Shown one piece after another: positions 36,701 to 43,749 of a stretch of 64,000 nt of DNA. Source of the DNA: Planctomyces sp. Lineage in GTDB: Bacteria > Planctomycetota > Planctomycetia > Planctomycetales > Planctomycetaceae. The notes beneath the pieces are model-generated. The model ran no database searches, was not told the origin of the DNA, and saw nothing but the letters and a program-made list of their open reading frames with translations. The position numbers and the translations under genes were made by a program. How positions within the stretch are numbered: the first letter of the stretch is position 1; each line of letters begins with the position of its first letter. The stretch is taken from contig JAEUIH010000005.1 of assembly GCA_016795105.1 (NCBI GenBank), forward strand, positions 71,220-135,219, given 5' to 3'.

Positions 36701-37113
36701 GCGCCGGACTTGAAGTTGGCGTCTCTGAATGTCCGGTGAAACCACACACCGAGCTGCCAAGTAATTTTCAAGGCTGCTAAAGCTGTCCGATGATCTCCGA
36801 CCATTGCATGGCTGGCAGCATTTCCAGCTCGACGCACTTCGCCAAACAGCTGAGCAATTTCGCGTGAGAAAATCCCATGATCCTGAAGCCGACGAATCAA
36901 TTCAAACTGGGGTTCTTCAGACGAGCCGTAAATGCCAAGGTAGGCCGCGACTTGTTGAGCGAGCAATTCTGCAAGCTGGCGAAGCTTCAATAGCGACGTA
37001 TTGGGATCGTCGGGGAAATACCGTTCCGCCAGCAAGCCGAGGCGAAGTAACTGCTGATCCTGCTCAGCAAACTGAGCGAAGTTACTTTGAATTGAGGAAG
37101 ATGGTTGAGGCAT
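33715..37113 (-). CDS. hsdR: Type I R-M restriction/translocase subunit
   Basis: 1132 residues. N-terminal DUF4145-like helical domain (about 20-135), a coiled coil (about 145-240), and a PD-(D/E)xK nuclease with Asp299, Glu313 and Lys315 (VEAKRKN) plus QQAKRY. The SF2 translocase follows, with Walker A ATGTGKT (about 454-460) and DECH (560-563), then the EcoEI_R-type C-terminal domain. The enzyme pumps DNA and cuts far from unmethylated sites. The DUF4145 plus coiled-coil N-terminus marks the EcoEI-like group. The gene order R-M-S is the operon head after the small HTH gene. Confidence 0.94.
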   Translation of the reverse strand: MPQPSSSIQSNFAQFAEQDQQLLRLGLLAERYFPDDPNTSLLKLRQLAELLAQQVAAYLGIYGSSEEPQFELIRRLQDHGIFSREIAQLFGEVRRAGNAASHAMVGDHRTALAALKITWQLGVWFHRTFRDANFKSGAFIPPKAPQNETEDLRKELARLNDELTKFQSVHHEIVLQLDATESQLREARDEQSFWEQMAQEVEQSKAELQRRLETVQAEAAAQPKEKAKAQVVAFVAAAKTAAAAVHLDEAETRKLIDQQLSQAGWIADSATLRYGNGTRPEKGKNLAIAEWPTAKGPADYVLFIGLIPMAAVEAKRKNKDVSAFLQQAKRYSRGFLPSEEVSLHPSNWGKDNEYRVPFVFSSNGRPFLRQLSTKSGVWFCDIRLPTNLGHPLDGWYTPEGLTALLKRDETAANEQLKSEPFNYGFPLRDYQQAAIQKVESEIADGTRSMLLAMATGTGKTKTCIALIYRLLKTKRFRRILFLVDRSALGQQAANAFQDTRMESLQTFADVFGIKELEDQTPDSDTSVHIATIQGMVQRVLYPAEDAIPPAVDQYDCIVVDECHRGYLLDRELSDLELNFRSFEDYISKYRRVLDYYDAFKLGLTATPALHTTQIFGLPVFTYSYREAVIDGWLIDHEPPLRIQTLLSTSGIVWKAGDQVPVYDAQRNQIDLFTTPDEIKIEVDEFNKKVITKPFNEVVCNYLAKELDPTSRQKTLVFCATDSHADLVVDLLKKAFKNQYGSVEDDAVIKITGAADKPLQLIRRFKNERNPNIAVTVDLLSTGIDVPEICNIVFLRRVNSRILYDQMIGRATRLCPEIDKETFRIFDAVQIYDALQNLTAMKPVVVDPNISFTQLTRELAEVTGNDERQLVRDQLIAKLQRKKHHLSESAERDFEIKAGMSPDAFIGKLKKMSMEQIARWFTENTDLGEILDRKANTGPAPIFVSEHVDQFLGTERGYGTAIKPADYLNEFTEFIKNNSDRIPALVTVLTRPRELTRKQLRELALELDRAGFSETNLATAWREMTNQDIAARIIGYIRQAAVGDPLLPYEQRVDNALLKMLASRSWSSPQRQWLQKIASQTKANVIVDRDALDDPDLIFAREGGGFARLDRIFSGELQTILDSFNESIWQTAA

Positions 37114-37175
37114 TGGTACGAATTGAGTTTGCCACTGGAACTGTTTGAGGCGATCCCGCCTGATGCTTCAGTTTA

Positions 37176-37367
37176 TCATTCTCTCTGCTTCTCGTTCGGC
37201 CTTGTTGGGCGTTCTACGCACTTCAAAAACCTCTGCAGGTCGCTTCGATTGAATAGCCTGTAACCAATAGCTGTATTTTTGTGCATTGGGATTTTCCCTA
37301 CTTCTGCCCATGACCGAACTGCGCTTTGTGCAACGCCCAAGATTGCTGCAGCCTCGCCCATTTTCAC
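37176..37367 (-). CDS. MerR-like HTH protein upstream of hsdR
   Basis: 63 residues: MGEAAAILGVAQSAVRSWAE, VGKIPMHKNTAIGYRLF and NRSDLQRFLKCVERP, the helix-turn-helix, wing and closing helix of a MerR/HTH_17 domain with no effector domain. It is encoded 62 bp upstream of hsdR, same strand. I infer a control protein for the restriction operon, analogous in placement to C proteins of type II systems but of a different family. It could alternatively be a second excisionase. Confidence 0.72.
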   Translation of the reverse strand: MKMGEAAAILGVAQSAVRSWAEVGKIPMHKNTAIGYRLFNRSDLQRFLKCVERPTRPNEKQRE

Positions 37368-37421
37368 GGAATCATTGAGTCTCGTTATGTCATGGGCCCC
37401 ACAGAAAACTACCTTCTCAAC

Positions 37422-37462
37422 CTACATTGCAAAATCTATCAAACTCTGCAGCAAAAATGTAG
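37422..37462. promoter_or_regulatory. Candidate operator upstream of the HTH-hsd operon
   Basis: CTACATT (37422-37428) and AATGTAG (37456-37462) form an inverted repeat, extended by GC-AAAA on both sides, 55-95 bp upstream of the HTH start. TGTAG also forms the core of the palindrome at 38257-38284. No clear -35/-10 pair could be assigned. Confidence 0.3.
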
Positions 37463-38256
37463 CCGCTCGGGAGGGTGCAAGGGTGGCCCTAGTATTTGAA
37501 AGTAGTTTGCCGAACCTTTTGCGTTTTTTTCAGCTGGTGTGGTCGATAAATTGGTATTTTGAAGAGTGGTTTTGACTTCTTTCCAAACGCCACGGCAAGT
37601 TCTCTTGGGTTCGGCCCAATATGGTCTGCAGGGCGTAATGCGTTTTCGCGTCGAATGTGTTTGACTTTCAACTGAGTGGAACTTCTAAAACAGGCGCTTC
37701 CAGCGTCACGCCGACGTATGCGTTTGCGTGTGAGTTGCAAAAGAAGTGAATCTCAAACCGTGATCATCGAGCGCTGGCAAAGTGTTTTCTCAAAAAATTC
37801 TCGCAGTGGCTTGAGGGCTAGACTCGCTGCGATGCTCGGTTGATGGATGGGTGGCTGGGCAAAATTTGCGACTCGGGCACAAGAACTCAAGGCAATCACT
37901 AGTATCCATGGCCGACGAGCAGTCTCGAGTTGCCCACATGACCCCACGAGCACCTAACGAGACGGCTCGACGATCCCTTGACGTCTGTCAACGATCGCGT
38001 TGCTCATGTCAGATCGATTTGCGAAGCGGCAGTCTTTCGACCATCCAGCCAATGCGAGTTGGCTTCAATGTCTCGTTGCGCCGAGATGCGACGGGCTTGC
38101 ATCGGGATTTGGCGTTTCAGGCTCTTCCATGGTCAGCTAGGCTGGTGATTGTCGAATAGTGTACAGGGTGGTGTGAACAGGAATAGTTCCGGTTTACCGT
38201 AGTTTGTGCAGTACGAGCGAATCGGCTCAGAGAGATGAAGACTAAGGACGGTGGAC

Positions 38257-38284
38257 CGAAGTGTAGCATATGCTACACTTCGGA
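38257..38284. promoter_or_regulatory. 28-bp perfect palindrome
   Basis: Each 14-bp half (CCGAAGTGTAGCAT and its complement) is perfect with no spacer; the centre is GCATATGC. There is no U-tract, so it does not look like a terminator. A regulator operator or replication-related site is more likely. Confidence 0.6.
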
Positions 38285-38870
38285 AATCCGTCCTGCTGCC
38301 AGTTCAGTCCCAGCTACGATGCGGCCGTCTGTTCGGCATGCCGTCTCGCTCTAACATTCGCTACATCAGTACACTGGGCTCTCGAAGTTTTGGATGCCAT
38401 GGAAACGAATCTCCTGCATCCCAGCAATCTCGATCTGGCCGGCGAATTCCCGGAGTTCCTACCAAATTCCCGCTTAGTCCCCGCACAGCCCCCGTGTGAT
38501 TCCCTAAGCGATTCTCTGTCCTTTTGTGAGCTACTTTGGAAACGGCCGTGGGGAATCCGGCCAAACAACTCGAATCGCCCCAGCGAGCTTCCAGCAAACG
38601 CTCAGCGTGGGCGTCCGTTGCCCTGCTCAGTCTCCCCATCTGTCTCCGCATACACTCACACCACGTTAGCCCTCGAATCCGCCTCGAAGCCGCTCCCACC
38701 GAAACAGCCAAAACATGGGTTTCTCGGCCATCTCCGGTATCTCCCATAAATCGATCCTGATTCCGTGATGCAATACTTAAATCTCTCCTGATACTGGGAT
38801 CGGTTCCACACACGATTACTGTTCTCACAAAAACGAGTCTCGCTTGGCTTGATGCGATGTACTCGCAGGA

Positions 38871-39118
38871 TCATCGATTGTCCACTTCCAGTTTGACAAT
38901 CGCCTTGTCAACGAATTCCAAGGCACTCGCCGCCACCTTGGATTCTGCGGGATCGTCTGACAGAGATTCCATTCGGCGAAGGTTTTCCAGTGCGTGCTGC
39001 AACGACGTCAGCGCCTGCTGCCTCAAACCGTCCACTGAATCAGAATTGCTTCCAAACTGGCCACCTGAATGGCCACCGTTTTCAGAAAGGTCAGTTTTCT
39101 CAGGGTTTGGCGCATCCT
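38871..39118 (-). pseudogene. Detached 3' end of the integrase gene
   Basis: Reading the minus strand from attR, the core (LTRPGLE) continues in frame as QDAPNPEKTDL and ends 82 codons later with SALEFVDKAIVKLEVDNR and a stop at 38871. The segment has a Gly-rich linker then an amphipathic helical tail (LRQQALTSLQHALENLRR). If the element circularises at the core, codon 438 of the integrase joins exactly to this segment without a shift, giving 520 codons. While integrated, it has no start of its own; a frame from 39254 across attR exists but starts in host DNA. Confidence 0.8.
39058..39078. repeat. Candidate integrase arm site, right (21-bp repeat)
   Basis: Identical to 22084-22104, 41 bp from the right core. 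Here the minus strand reads it in a different frame (GGHSGGQ), so identity is not explained by shared protein sequence. Confidence 0.6.
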
Positions 39119-39141
39119 GTTCGAGTCCTGGCCGGGTTAAT
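39119..39141. other. attR (23-bp core)
   Basis: The second copy of the core, without the rest of the tRNA. The minus strand reads it in the same frame (LTRPGLE) as at attL, which is what keeps the integrase frame open across attP. Confidence 0.92.
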
Positions 39142-39440
39142 TCTCTGCATCCTCCCTGCCGCCCCCCCCGATGCGTGGCCGGACTCAGTGCTGTTTTTAA
39201 CCGCGGATCACCGCCTCCACCCGACCCCGCGTCGGTGGAGCGAAAGTTTGGCAACTAGCCACCCAACGCGTGACCGCCGTCACACGATTGCCAGCAAACT
39301 CAGGGATGTGTATCAACTGCAGAGAAACTCCGAACAGACCGCACACTGGCAAACGGTCGTGGACTCACTTACGCAGTGGTAACCACCGTCTTGATTCGGC
39401 TACAGGTAATTCATCACCAAACTACCGTTTGAATCAGGTC

Positions 39441-39698
39441 ATGAACCAGAATCCCATCAAGATCGGCCTGATCTTCCTTGGCGCCGCCTGCACCTCCCTT
39501 GGATTCGGCGTCCCGCTGCTCTATCTGGCGTGGGTTGGCTTCCGCGACGCTTCTTACCCGCTGACCCACACCGTCCAGCTCCGTGGCATTCCCGCTCGAA
39601 TCGCAGCATGTGTGATTGGAGCATTCGGAACGATCGTCGTCATTTGCGGCATCGCGACCCTCGTGTTCGGCATCTTCAGAGTGAAACAACTTCTGTAG
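39441..39698 (+). CDS. Small two-helix membrane protein
   Basis: 85 residues with two hydrophobic helices (IGLIFLGAACTSLGFGVPLL and IAACVIGAFGTIVVICGIAT) and a short basic C-terminus. No family is recognised. The start ATG 39441 (MNQNP) follows AGGTC; a longer frame from 39270 reads through the flank and has no coding look. It is the first host gene to the right of the element. Confidence 0.6.
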   Translation: MNQNPIKIGLIFLGAACTSLGFGVPLLYLAWVGFRDASYPLTHTVQLRGIPARIAACVIGAFGTIVVICGIATLVFGIFRVKQLL

Positions 39699-40109
39699 AA
39701 CCCGGGTGTAGAACCTCCACTTTGTCAATCACATTTTACTGTTTTTGAGCATCAAGGTGTCTTGTCAATCAAAAAGCCTTAAGTTTGATTGGCTCCGCGT
39801 TGCGAGTTGGGCTTTGCCGCATGATCAGCACAGAGTCTTGCGTTGCAACACCAGCAGTTCCGGGAGCCAAAGACGAAGGCGGGCGGTCCTCGACCGCCCA
39901 CCTTCCTGCCAATTCGACAAACCAGCCTTCGGATTTGGCAGTATGCGAAAAACCTTCGTGGCACGATGCCAGGAATGCGATTCGACAGGATGTCATCACT
40001 GTTTTTCGCTAACCGCTATCCTGCAAAATCCCACCTGCCCCTGAACCAAAACAACTTTGACCGCTATTCCATTGCAGATTAGAATCGTCGGAGTTACCGC
40101 CAATCAGGC
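39699..40109. other. Intergenic region with a hairpin repeat
   Basis: About 410 bp without a supported gene. GGGCGGTC (39881-39888) pairs with GACCGCCC (39892-39899) around a 3-nt loop, flanked by AAGGC and ACCTT, forming a longer imperfect stem. This looks like another member of the organism's intergenic hairpin repeats. Confidence 0.5.
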
Positions 40110-40150
40110 CCGGACGATGTGCGACGTACCCGGTAAAGACAAGACGACGC
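40110..40150 (+). ncRNA. Guanidine-III riboswitch (ykkC-III)
   Basis: The 41-nt stretch matches the conserved ykkC-III aptamer: CCGGACGA, then GTGCGACGTACCCGG, then ACAAGACGACGC. The P1 helix pairs CCGG (40110-40113) with CCGG near 40130; the second stem pairs GCGACGT with ACGACGC with one A-A mismatch. It ends 7 nt before AGGAAG, the ribosome-binding site of sugE, as expected for a translational on-switch. Guanidinium binding would expose the site and raise exporter synthesis. Confidence 0.85.
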
Positions 40151-40169
40151 GCCAACAGGAAGCGTTGCC

Positions 40170-40487
40170 ATGCCGTGGAAACTTCTCATTATTGCGGGCC
40201 TCCTTGAAGCTGGATGGGCAATTGGCCTGAAGTACACTCAAGGCTTCACGAAGCTGATTCCCAGCGTCCTCACAATCGCCGGTATCGTCGCAAGTATGTA
40301 TCTTCTCGCATTGGCGTCTCGAACGATTCCCATCGGTACGGCCTATGCCGTTTGGGTGGGCATTGGCACATGCGGTGCTATTGTCCTCGGAATGATCTTT
40401 CTGGGCGAGCCAGTGAACCCCGGGCGAATCTTTTTCCTCATCCTGCTGGTTGTCAGCATCATCGGATTGAAAATTACGCAGCCATGA
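40170..40487 (+). CDS. sugE: Guanidinium exporter SugE/Gdx (SMR family)
   Basis: A 105-residue four-helix small-multidrug-resistance protein. The conserved Glu is in IIAGLLEAGWAIGLKY, followed by helices with GIVASMYLLALASRTIPIGT and AYAVWVGIGTCGAIVLGMIF and the closing FFLILLVVSIIGLKI. GLKYTQGFTKL and AVWVGIG are signatures of the Gdx (guanidinium-specific) branch rather than the EmrE branch. It works as an antiparallel dimer exchanging guanidinium for protons. The guanidine-III riboswitch just upstream supports the assignment. Start ATG 40170 with AGGAAG. Confidence 0.94.
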   Translation: MPWKLLIIAGLLEAGWAIGLKYTQGFTKLIPSVLTIAGIVASMYLLALASRTIPIGTAYAVWVGIGTCGAIVLGMIFLGEPVNPGRIFFLILLVVSIIGLKITQP

Positions 40488-40538
40488 TCAAGATCACTGC
40501 CATCCACCAGGGTGAATCAGTTTCCGGGAGTCGTCAAT

Positions 40539-41090
40539 ATGGCAAAAAAAAAAATCGCATCGGAACGCAAATCCGGCGACCGAAAAGCCGGTTCCGCAGG
40601 AAGCACGAAATCCACGACGGCCAGACCCTCCATTCGGGAGAAACAATCAGCGGTTGCGCGTCGATCAGCAGAGGCGCAGCTGCATGATCTGATCGACAGA
40701 TTTGCATCTGATCATTCAGCACTTGTCACTGCCGTCAGGAAGTGGCTGCGACGACGATTACCAACGGCACACGAGGTCATTTACGAATACCGCGATTTTC
40801 TGGTTATCAGTTTTTCACCCAGCGGGCACGGATACGAAGGGGTTCTTGCGATTCGCGCTGGCGCGGCCGGCGTAAAGCTGTACTTCAATCGAGGAAAAGA
40901 GTTGTCGGATCCAGGAAGGTTACTGCAGGGCTCCGGCAAACTGGCGCGTTCAATCAACATCGAAAACAAATCCACTTTGACACGTCCCGAAATCGGACAA
41001 CTTGTCGATGAAGCCATCGCAGGCAACAGCGTCCCGTTCGAACCTGCAGGCCGAGGCTCAGTCAGCATGAGCCAGTCGTCTTCCAGGTGA
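40539..41090 (+). CDS. DUF1801-like protein
   Basis: 183 residues from the ATG at 40539 (GGGAG upstream). A basic, Ser/Lys-rich N-terminus (about 45 residues) precedes a DUF1801/YdhG-like alpha-beta domain: HEVIYEYRDFLVISFSPSGH, GVKLYFNRGKELSDPGRLLQ and GSGKLARSINIENKSTL, ending with the helix RPEIGQLVDEAIAGN. Function is unknown; the family has an iron-chaperone-like fold. Codons 2-5 lie in an uninterrupted run of 11 A bases (40544-40554), a potential slippage site. It follows sugE by 51 bp and may be co-transcribed. Confidence 0.75.
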   Translation: MAKKKIASERKSGDRKAGSAGSTKSTTARPSIREKQSAVARRSAEAQLHDLIDRFASDHSALVTAVRKWLRRRLPTAHEVIYEYRDFLVISFSPSGHGYEGVLAIRAGAAGVKLYFNRGKELSDPGRLLQGSGKLARSINIENKSTLTRPEIGQLVDEAIAGNSVPFEPAGRGSVSMSQSSSR

Positions 41091-41129
41091 CATAGCAGTT
41101 TGACAGCAAGACGCAGAACCAGACAATTC

Positions 41130-42140
41130 TCAGCCTCGCAAGGTCTTCAAGTCTGGAACCGGCAGGATGCGGTTTGCATTTCCGGAATTCAGATTTACCA
41201 GAACGGATTCCGGCAGACCAAGTCCGCAGAGCTGGGGTGACTTCGTCGAGTTTTCAAGTTGCCAGTCTTCATCTGCAATCGGGCTCGGGCCTTGAGAGTC
41301 ACTTTCCCAGAGACTTCGCTGGCACCAGTATCGGCTGGCGTAGACCTCTCGTTGGGTTCCAGCTCGAGTCACAACGTCAGTTCCAAAAAGAAATCTCTCC
41401 GACCAACGTGAAATGAGGGCACGATACCGTTCACGTCGGGACGACACCTCTCGAACCTGCCATTTCGTCGCACTGGTGTCAAAGTGCAGGTTTGGATGTC
41501 TCTCCAGCAGCGATTCAAGTCGGTCAGGGTCTTCGGGTGATCCTCCCATGTGAGCAACGATCCATATCACATCCGGAAACAGGCAGAGCATCCGTTCGAG
41601 TGCTGCATAATGGTCTGCCTTGTTGCCAAACAGATTCCGGTCGTCGTAGAAATAATGAAACCGGAGATCCGGGTCAGCGATATGAGCCATGAAGACTCGG
41701 ATTCCGGCAGCCACGGCTCGCTGAACGACCTGAACTCGCCACGGAGCATCCAGTTGAAAGTTTGTTCTTCCAGCTCGGGGACCAGCCCAGAGTTTCACAA
41801 TCTTCACGCCGGCTTCGAGATATTCTTCCAGACGCCGAAAGACGCCACTGTCGGGTTCGACTGATGACTTATCGATGTATCCGTTGAATACAAAGAGGTC
41901 GCCAAATCTTTCCCTGAGTCGTGGGATGTCGCGTGCGGGTGACATCGACCAAATGGAGCGGACCCCGAATTCCTGAGCAACGCTCACAACCTGCTCGGCC
42001 TGATGAAACTTCGCCTCATGATTCCCATTCGACAAATGCACATGCGTATGTACATCGATCAGCACATTGTTTCTGTTTTGCAGATGTGTTCGATTCTGAT
42101 AATCCAGCCCGTAAAGATTGTGATCGCCGGTTGTTGTCAT
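41130..42140 (-). CDS. Amidohydrolase (amidohydro_2 family)
   Basis: A 336-residue TIM-barrel metal-dependent hydrolase: DVHTHVHLSN (HxH), VKIVKLWAG (beta-strand Lys), VFMAHIADPD, IVAHMGG and the terminal Asp in FGTDVV. It is distantly like the hydrolase at 2562. The substrate is unknown; relatives decarboxylate or hydrolyse aromatic acids and lactones. It stands alone, 47 bp downstream of the DUF4272 gene on the same strand. The last 40 residues are unassigned. Confidence 0.83.
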   Translation of the reverse strand: MTTTGDHNLYGLDYQNRTHLQNRNNVLIDVHTHVHLSNGNHEAKFHQAEQVVSVAQEFGVRSIWSMSPARDIPRLRERFGDLFVFNGYIDKSSVEPDSGVFRRLEEYLEAGVKIVKLWAGPRAGRTNFQLDAPWRVQVVQRAVAAGIRVFMAHIADPDLRFHYFYDDRNLFGNKADHYAALERMLCLFPDVIWIVAHMGGSPEDPDRLESLLERHPNLHFDTSATKWQVREVSSRRERYRALISRWSERFLFGTDVVTRAGTQREVYASRYWCQRSLWESDSQGPSPIADEDWQLENSTKSPQLCGLGLPESVLVNLNSGNANRILPVPDLKTLRG

Positions 42141-42187
42141 GGATCCATATTCCGCAAACCAGACTGATTTTGAAAGTTAAGTGTCGA

Positions 42188-43450
42188 TCAAGTCGAAGTA
42201 TCGGTCTCCGAGTAAATCCTGCTATTGCCACTCAACCAGTTGATTGCGAGATGACGTTCCATCGACAGGCTCGACATTCGCGACAAGTCGTCTGGATCTG
42301 CTTTTGAGATTTCGACGTCGCCGATCGCAAGATCCCCATTGATTACTCGAAACCCGGACAGGTCAAAGCTCCCAAACCAGCAGTTTCTGGAAAAACTCAC
42401 AAAGTCCATACTCTCTGGTCGTATTGAGAAGTCACGTATGCGCCAGTGCAGTGCGAGCAAGTGTTTGTTCATCGCATTCAACTCTTCTTCGCCTCGAAGA
42501 TCAGGCTCGGCCAGCACTCTTCGGCCAGCGTCCACATCAAACAAGCCGATCGCGGAATAGAGTTCAGACGGATTCACCAGTTCGTCGTATTTCGGCATAG
42601 GATAGAGTTGCAAAGCCCATGAAAGCACAACAAGCCCCTCGACACGCCACATCGCATTGATGAAGTCCTGTTGCTCAAGTGTTCCCACTGCTCTCTGCAG
42701 GACTTTCCACTCCTGTGGTTCCAGTTCGTGACCTGCGCCGAGTTCTTCAATCCATGCTACGATTCTTTTTCGATGGAAGTCCAGATCTTCCCCGCCATTC
42801 ATGTTGTCCAGTTCCAGAGTCGCACGGGCCGCCACGGCGGTGAGTGCCAGTGTACGCTGGGCTATACGCCCTGGTGTCGGCCGTACAGGGTCTTCGTATT
42901 GATCATCTTCATCATCATTCCCGACTGCGTTTGAATGATCTTCCGTGAGAGGAAACTCTGGAAGCATCGCTGTCCGATCATACTTTCCGTCGGCCGACAG
43001 AAGTATTCGCCCCTGTGCATCGCGTAACGACGTAGGTGTGAAGATCACTCCATCAAGATGTTTGCAAACGGCGAACAATGTTTCCAATCGCTCGTCGTCA
43101 CTACTGATATCCAGGTCTTCGACACTCACCGCAAGACTGAATCGAAACGAACGAATCAACTGAAGGCAGCTCTTCTTGTTGGGAGCGTCCGGAAACCTTG
43201 CAAAGTAGTTTTGCATACCGACAACCTGACGAGGCCAATTCGCTCCGTCGTAGTACTCAGAATTATGCCCGAACGTGAGAACCTTTGGACGAGCAAAAAA
43301 TCGTTTCCTGCCGGGGCGAACTTCCACCATTGACCAGTCATCCGTTGGCCCCGTGATCTTGACGTCGCGAAATCGTTTCTGGAGCAACGTAACCACACCG
43401 GCTGGATCAATCTTATGCGAGAATATGTTGATCGGCTCGAATGCCATCAT
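42188..43450 (-). CDS. DUF4272 domain protein
   Basis: 420 residues. The C-terminal half matches DUF4272: RIAQRTLALTAVAARATLEL, a long helical stretch, and RVEGLVVLSWALQLYPMPKY, the family's hallmark. The N-terminal half (1-190) resembles the domain that accompanies it (SFRFSLAVSVEDLDISSDDE). An acidic linker (about 177-190) separates them. Function is unknown. It lies upstream of the amidohydrolase; the start is ATG 43450 or the next codon. Confidence 0.82.
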   Translation of the reverse strand: MMAFEPINIFSHKIDPAGVVTLLQKRFRDVKITGPTDDWSMVEVRPGRKRFFARPKVLTFGHNSEYYDGANWPRQVVGMQNYFARFPDAPNKKSCLQLIRSFRFSLAVSVEDLDISSDDERLETLFAVCKHLDGVIFTPTSLRDAQGRILLSADGKYDRTAMLPEFPLTEDHSNAVGNDDEDDQYEDPVRPTPGRIAQRTLALTAVAARATLELDNMNGGEDLDFHRKRIVAWIEELGAGHELEPQEWKVLQRAVGTLEQQDFINAMWRVEGLVVLSWALQLYPMPKYDELVNPSELYSAIGLFDVDAGRRVLAEPDLRGEEELNAMNKHLLALHWRIRDFSIRPESMDFVSFSRNCWFGSFDLSGFRVINGDLAIGDVEISKADPDDLSRMSSLSMERHLAINWLSGNSRIYSETDTST

Positions 43451-43749
43451 AGGGTTCCTTCAATCAATCGACGAAGATTTCGTTGCGGCAGGAACTGGAT
43501 GTCCGTTGCAAACGGATGTTCTTCCTCGCAGCAAATTCCTCTGAGAGTCTCTCAGGGAATGCGATTAATTTCAATCACCCCTATCCTCCTCCGGACTTGT
43601 ATGATCACAGGTTTGAAAATCCGAAATCCAACCCCATTCATTGCTGGCAAAAGGCCCGTGTGGTCTGAATGTGATACGTGAGTATCGCAGGCACTTTCCA
43701 AAAGCAATTGGTGAGTTGGATACGCTTGTACAAGCGACAAAGGTGGTCC

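Larger units (their letters stand above)
37368..38870. other. 1.5-kb gene-poor right end of the element
   Basis: Overlapping frames exist on both strands (for example 38270-38749 plus and 38361-38828 minus), but none has a recognisable domain, sensible composition or ribosome-binding site. The stretch contains the candidate operator at 37422-37462 and the 28-bp palindrome at 38257-38284. It may be a control or replication-origin region. Confidence 0.5.
21949..39141. mobile_element. Integrated element in tRNA-Gln carrying a type I R-M / ATPase-HNH defence operon
   Basis: A 17.2-kb element flanked by identical 23-bp repeats (21949-21971 and 39119-39141) derived from the tRNA-Gln 3' end. Next to the left end lies a tyrosine integrase. 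Inside, XRE, primase (Zn-ribbon, TOPRIM, DUF3987) and AlpA/Xis-like genes form a replication and control module like those of P4-type satellites. The cargo is hsdRMS plus an ATPase and HNH nuclease. No relaxase, type IV secretion, capsid or terminase gene is visible, so transfer probably depends on a helper. Almost all genes are on the minus strand. A 1.5-kb gene-poor stretch with a large palindrome precedes the right end. Confidence 0.93.

Noticed and set aside
37489-37740. 83-codon minus frame upstream of the HTH gene
   Set aside because: Basic random-looking composition, no domain and no ribosome-binding site.
38270-38828. Overlapping 155-159 codon frames on both strands
   Set aside because: No domain, odd composition (Ser/Pro/Cys-rich or Arg-rich), no ribosome-binding site, and neither strand is convincing.
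38871-39254. 127-codon minus frame crossing attR, as an independent gene
   Set aside because: It starts in host DNA beyond attR and its host part (GGGGDPRLKTALSPATHRGG) looks random; the part inside the element is better explained as the detached integrase tail.
39142-39382. Open plus frame ending TIASKLRDVYQLQRNSEQTA
   Set aside because: It looks somewhat protein-like and could be a fragment, but there is no good start or ribosome-binding site and its upstream part runs through attR; too weak to call.
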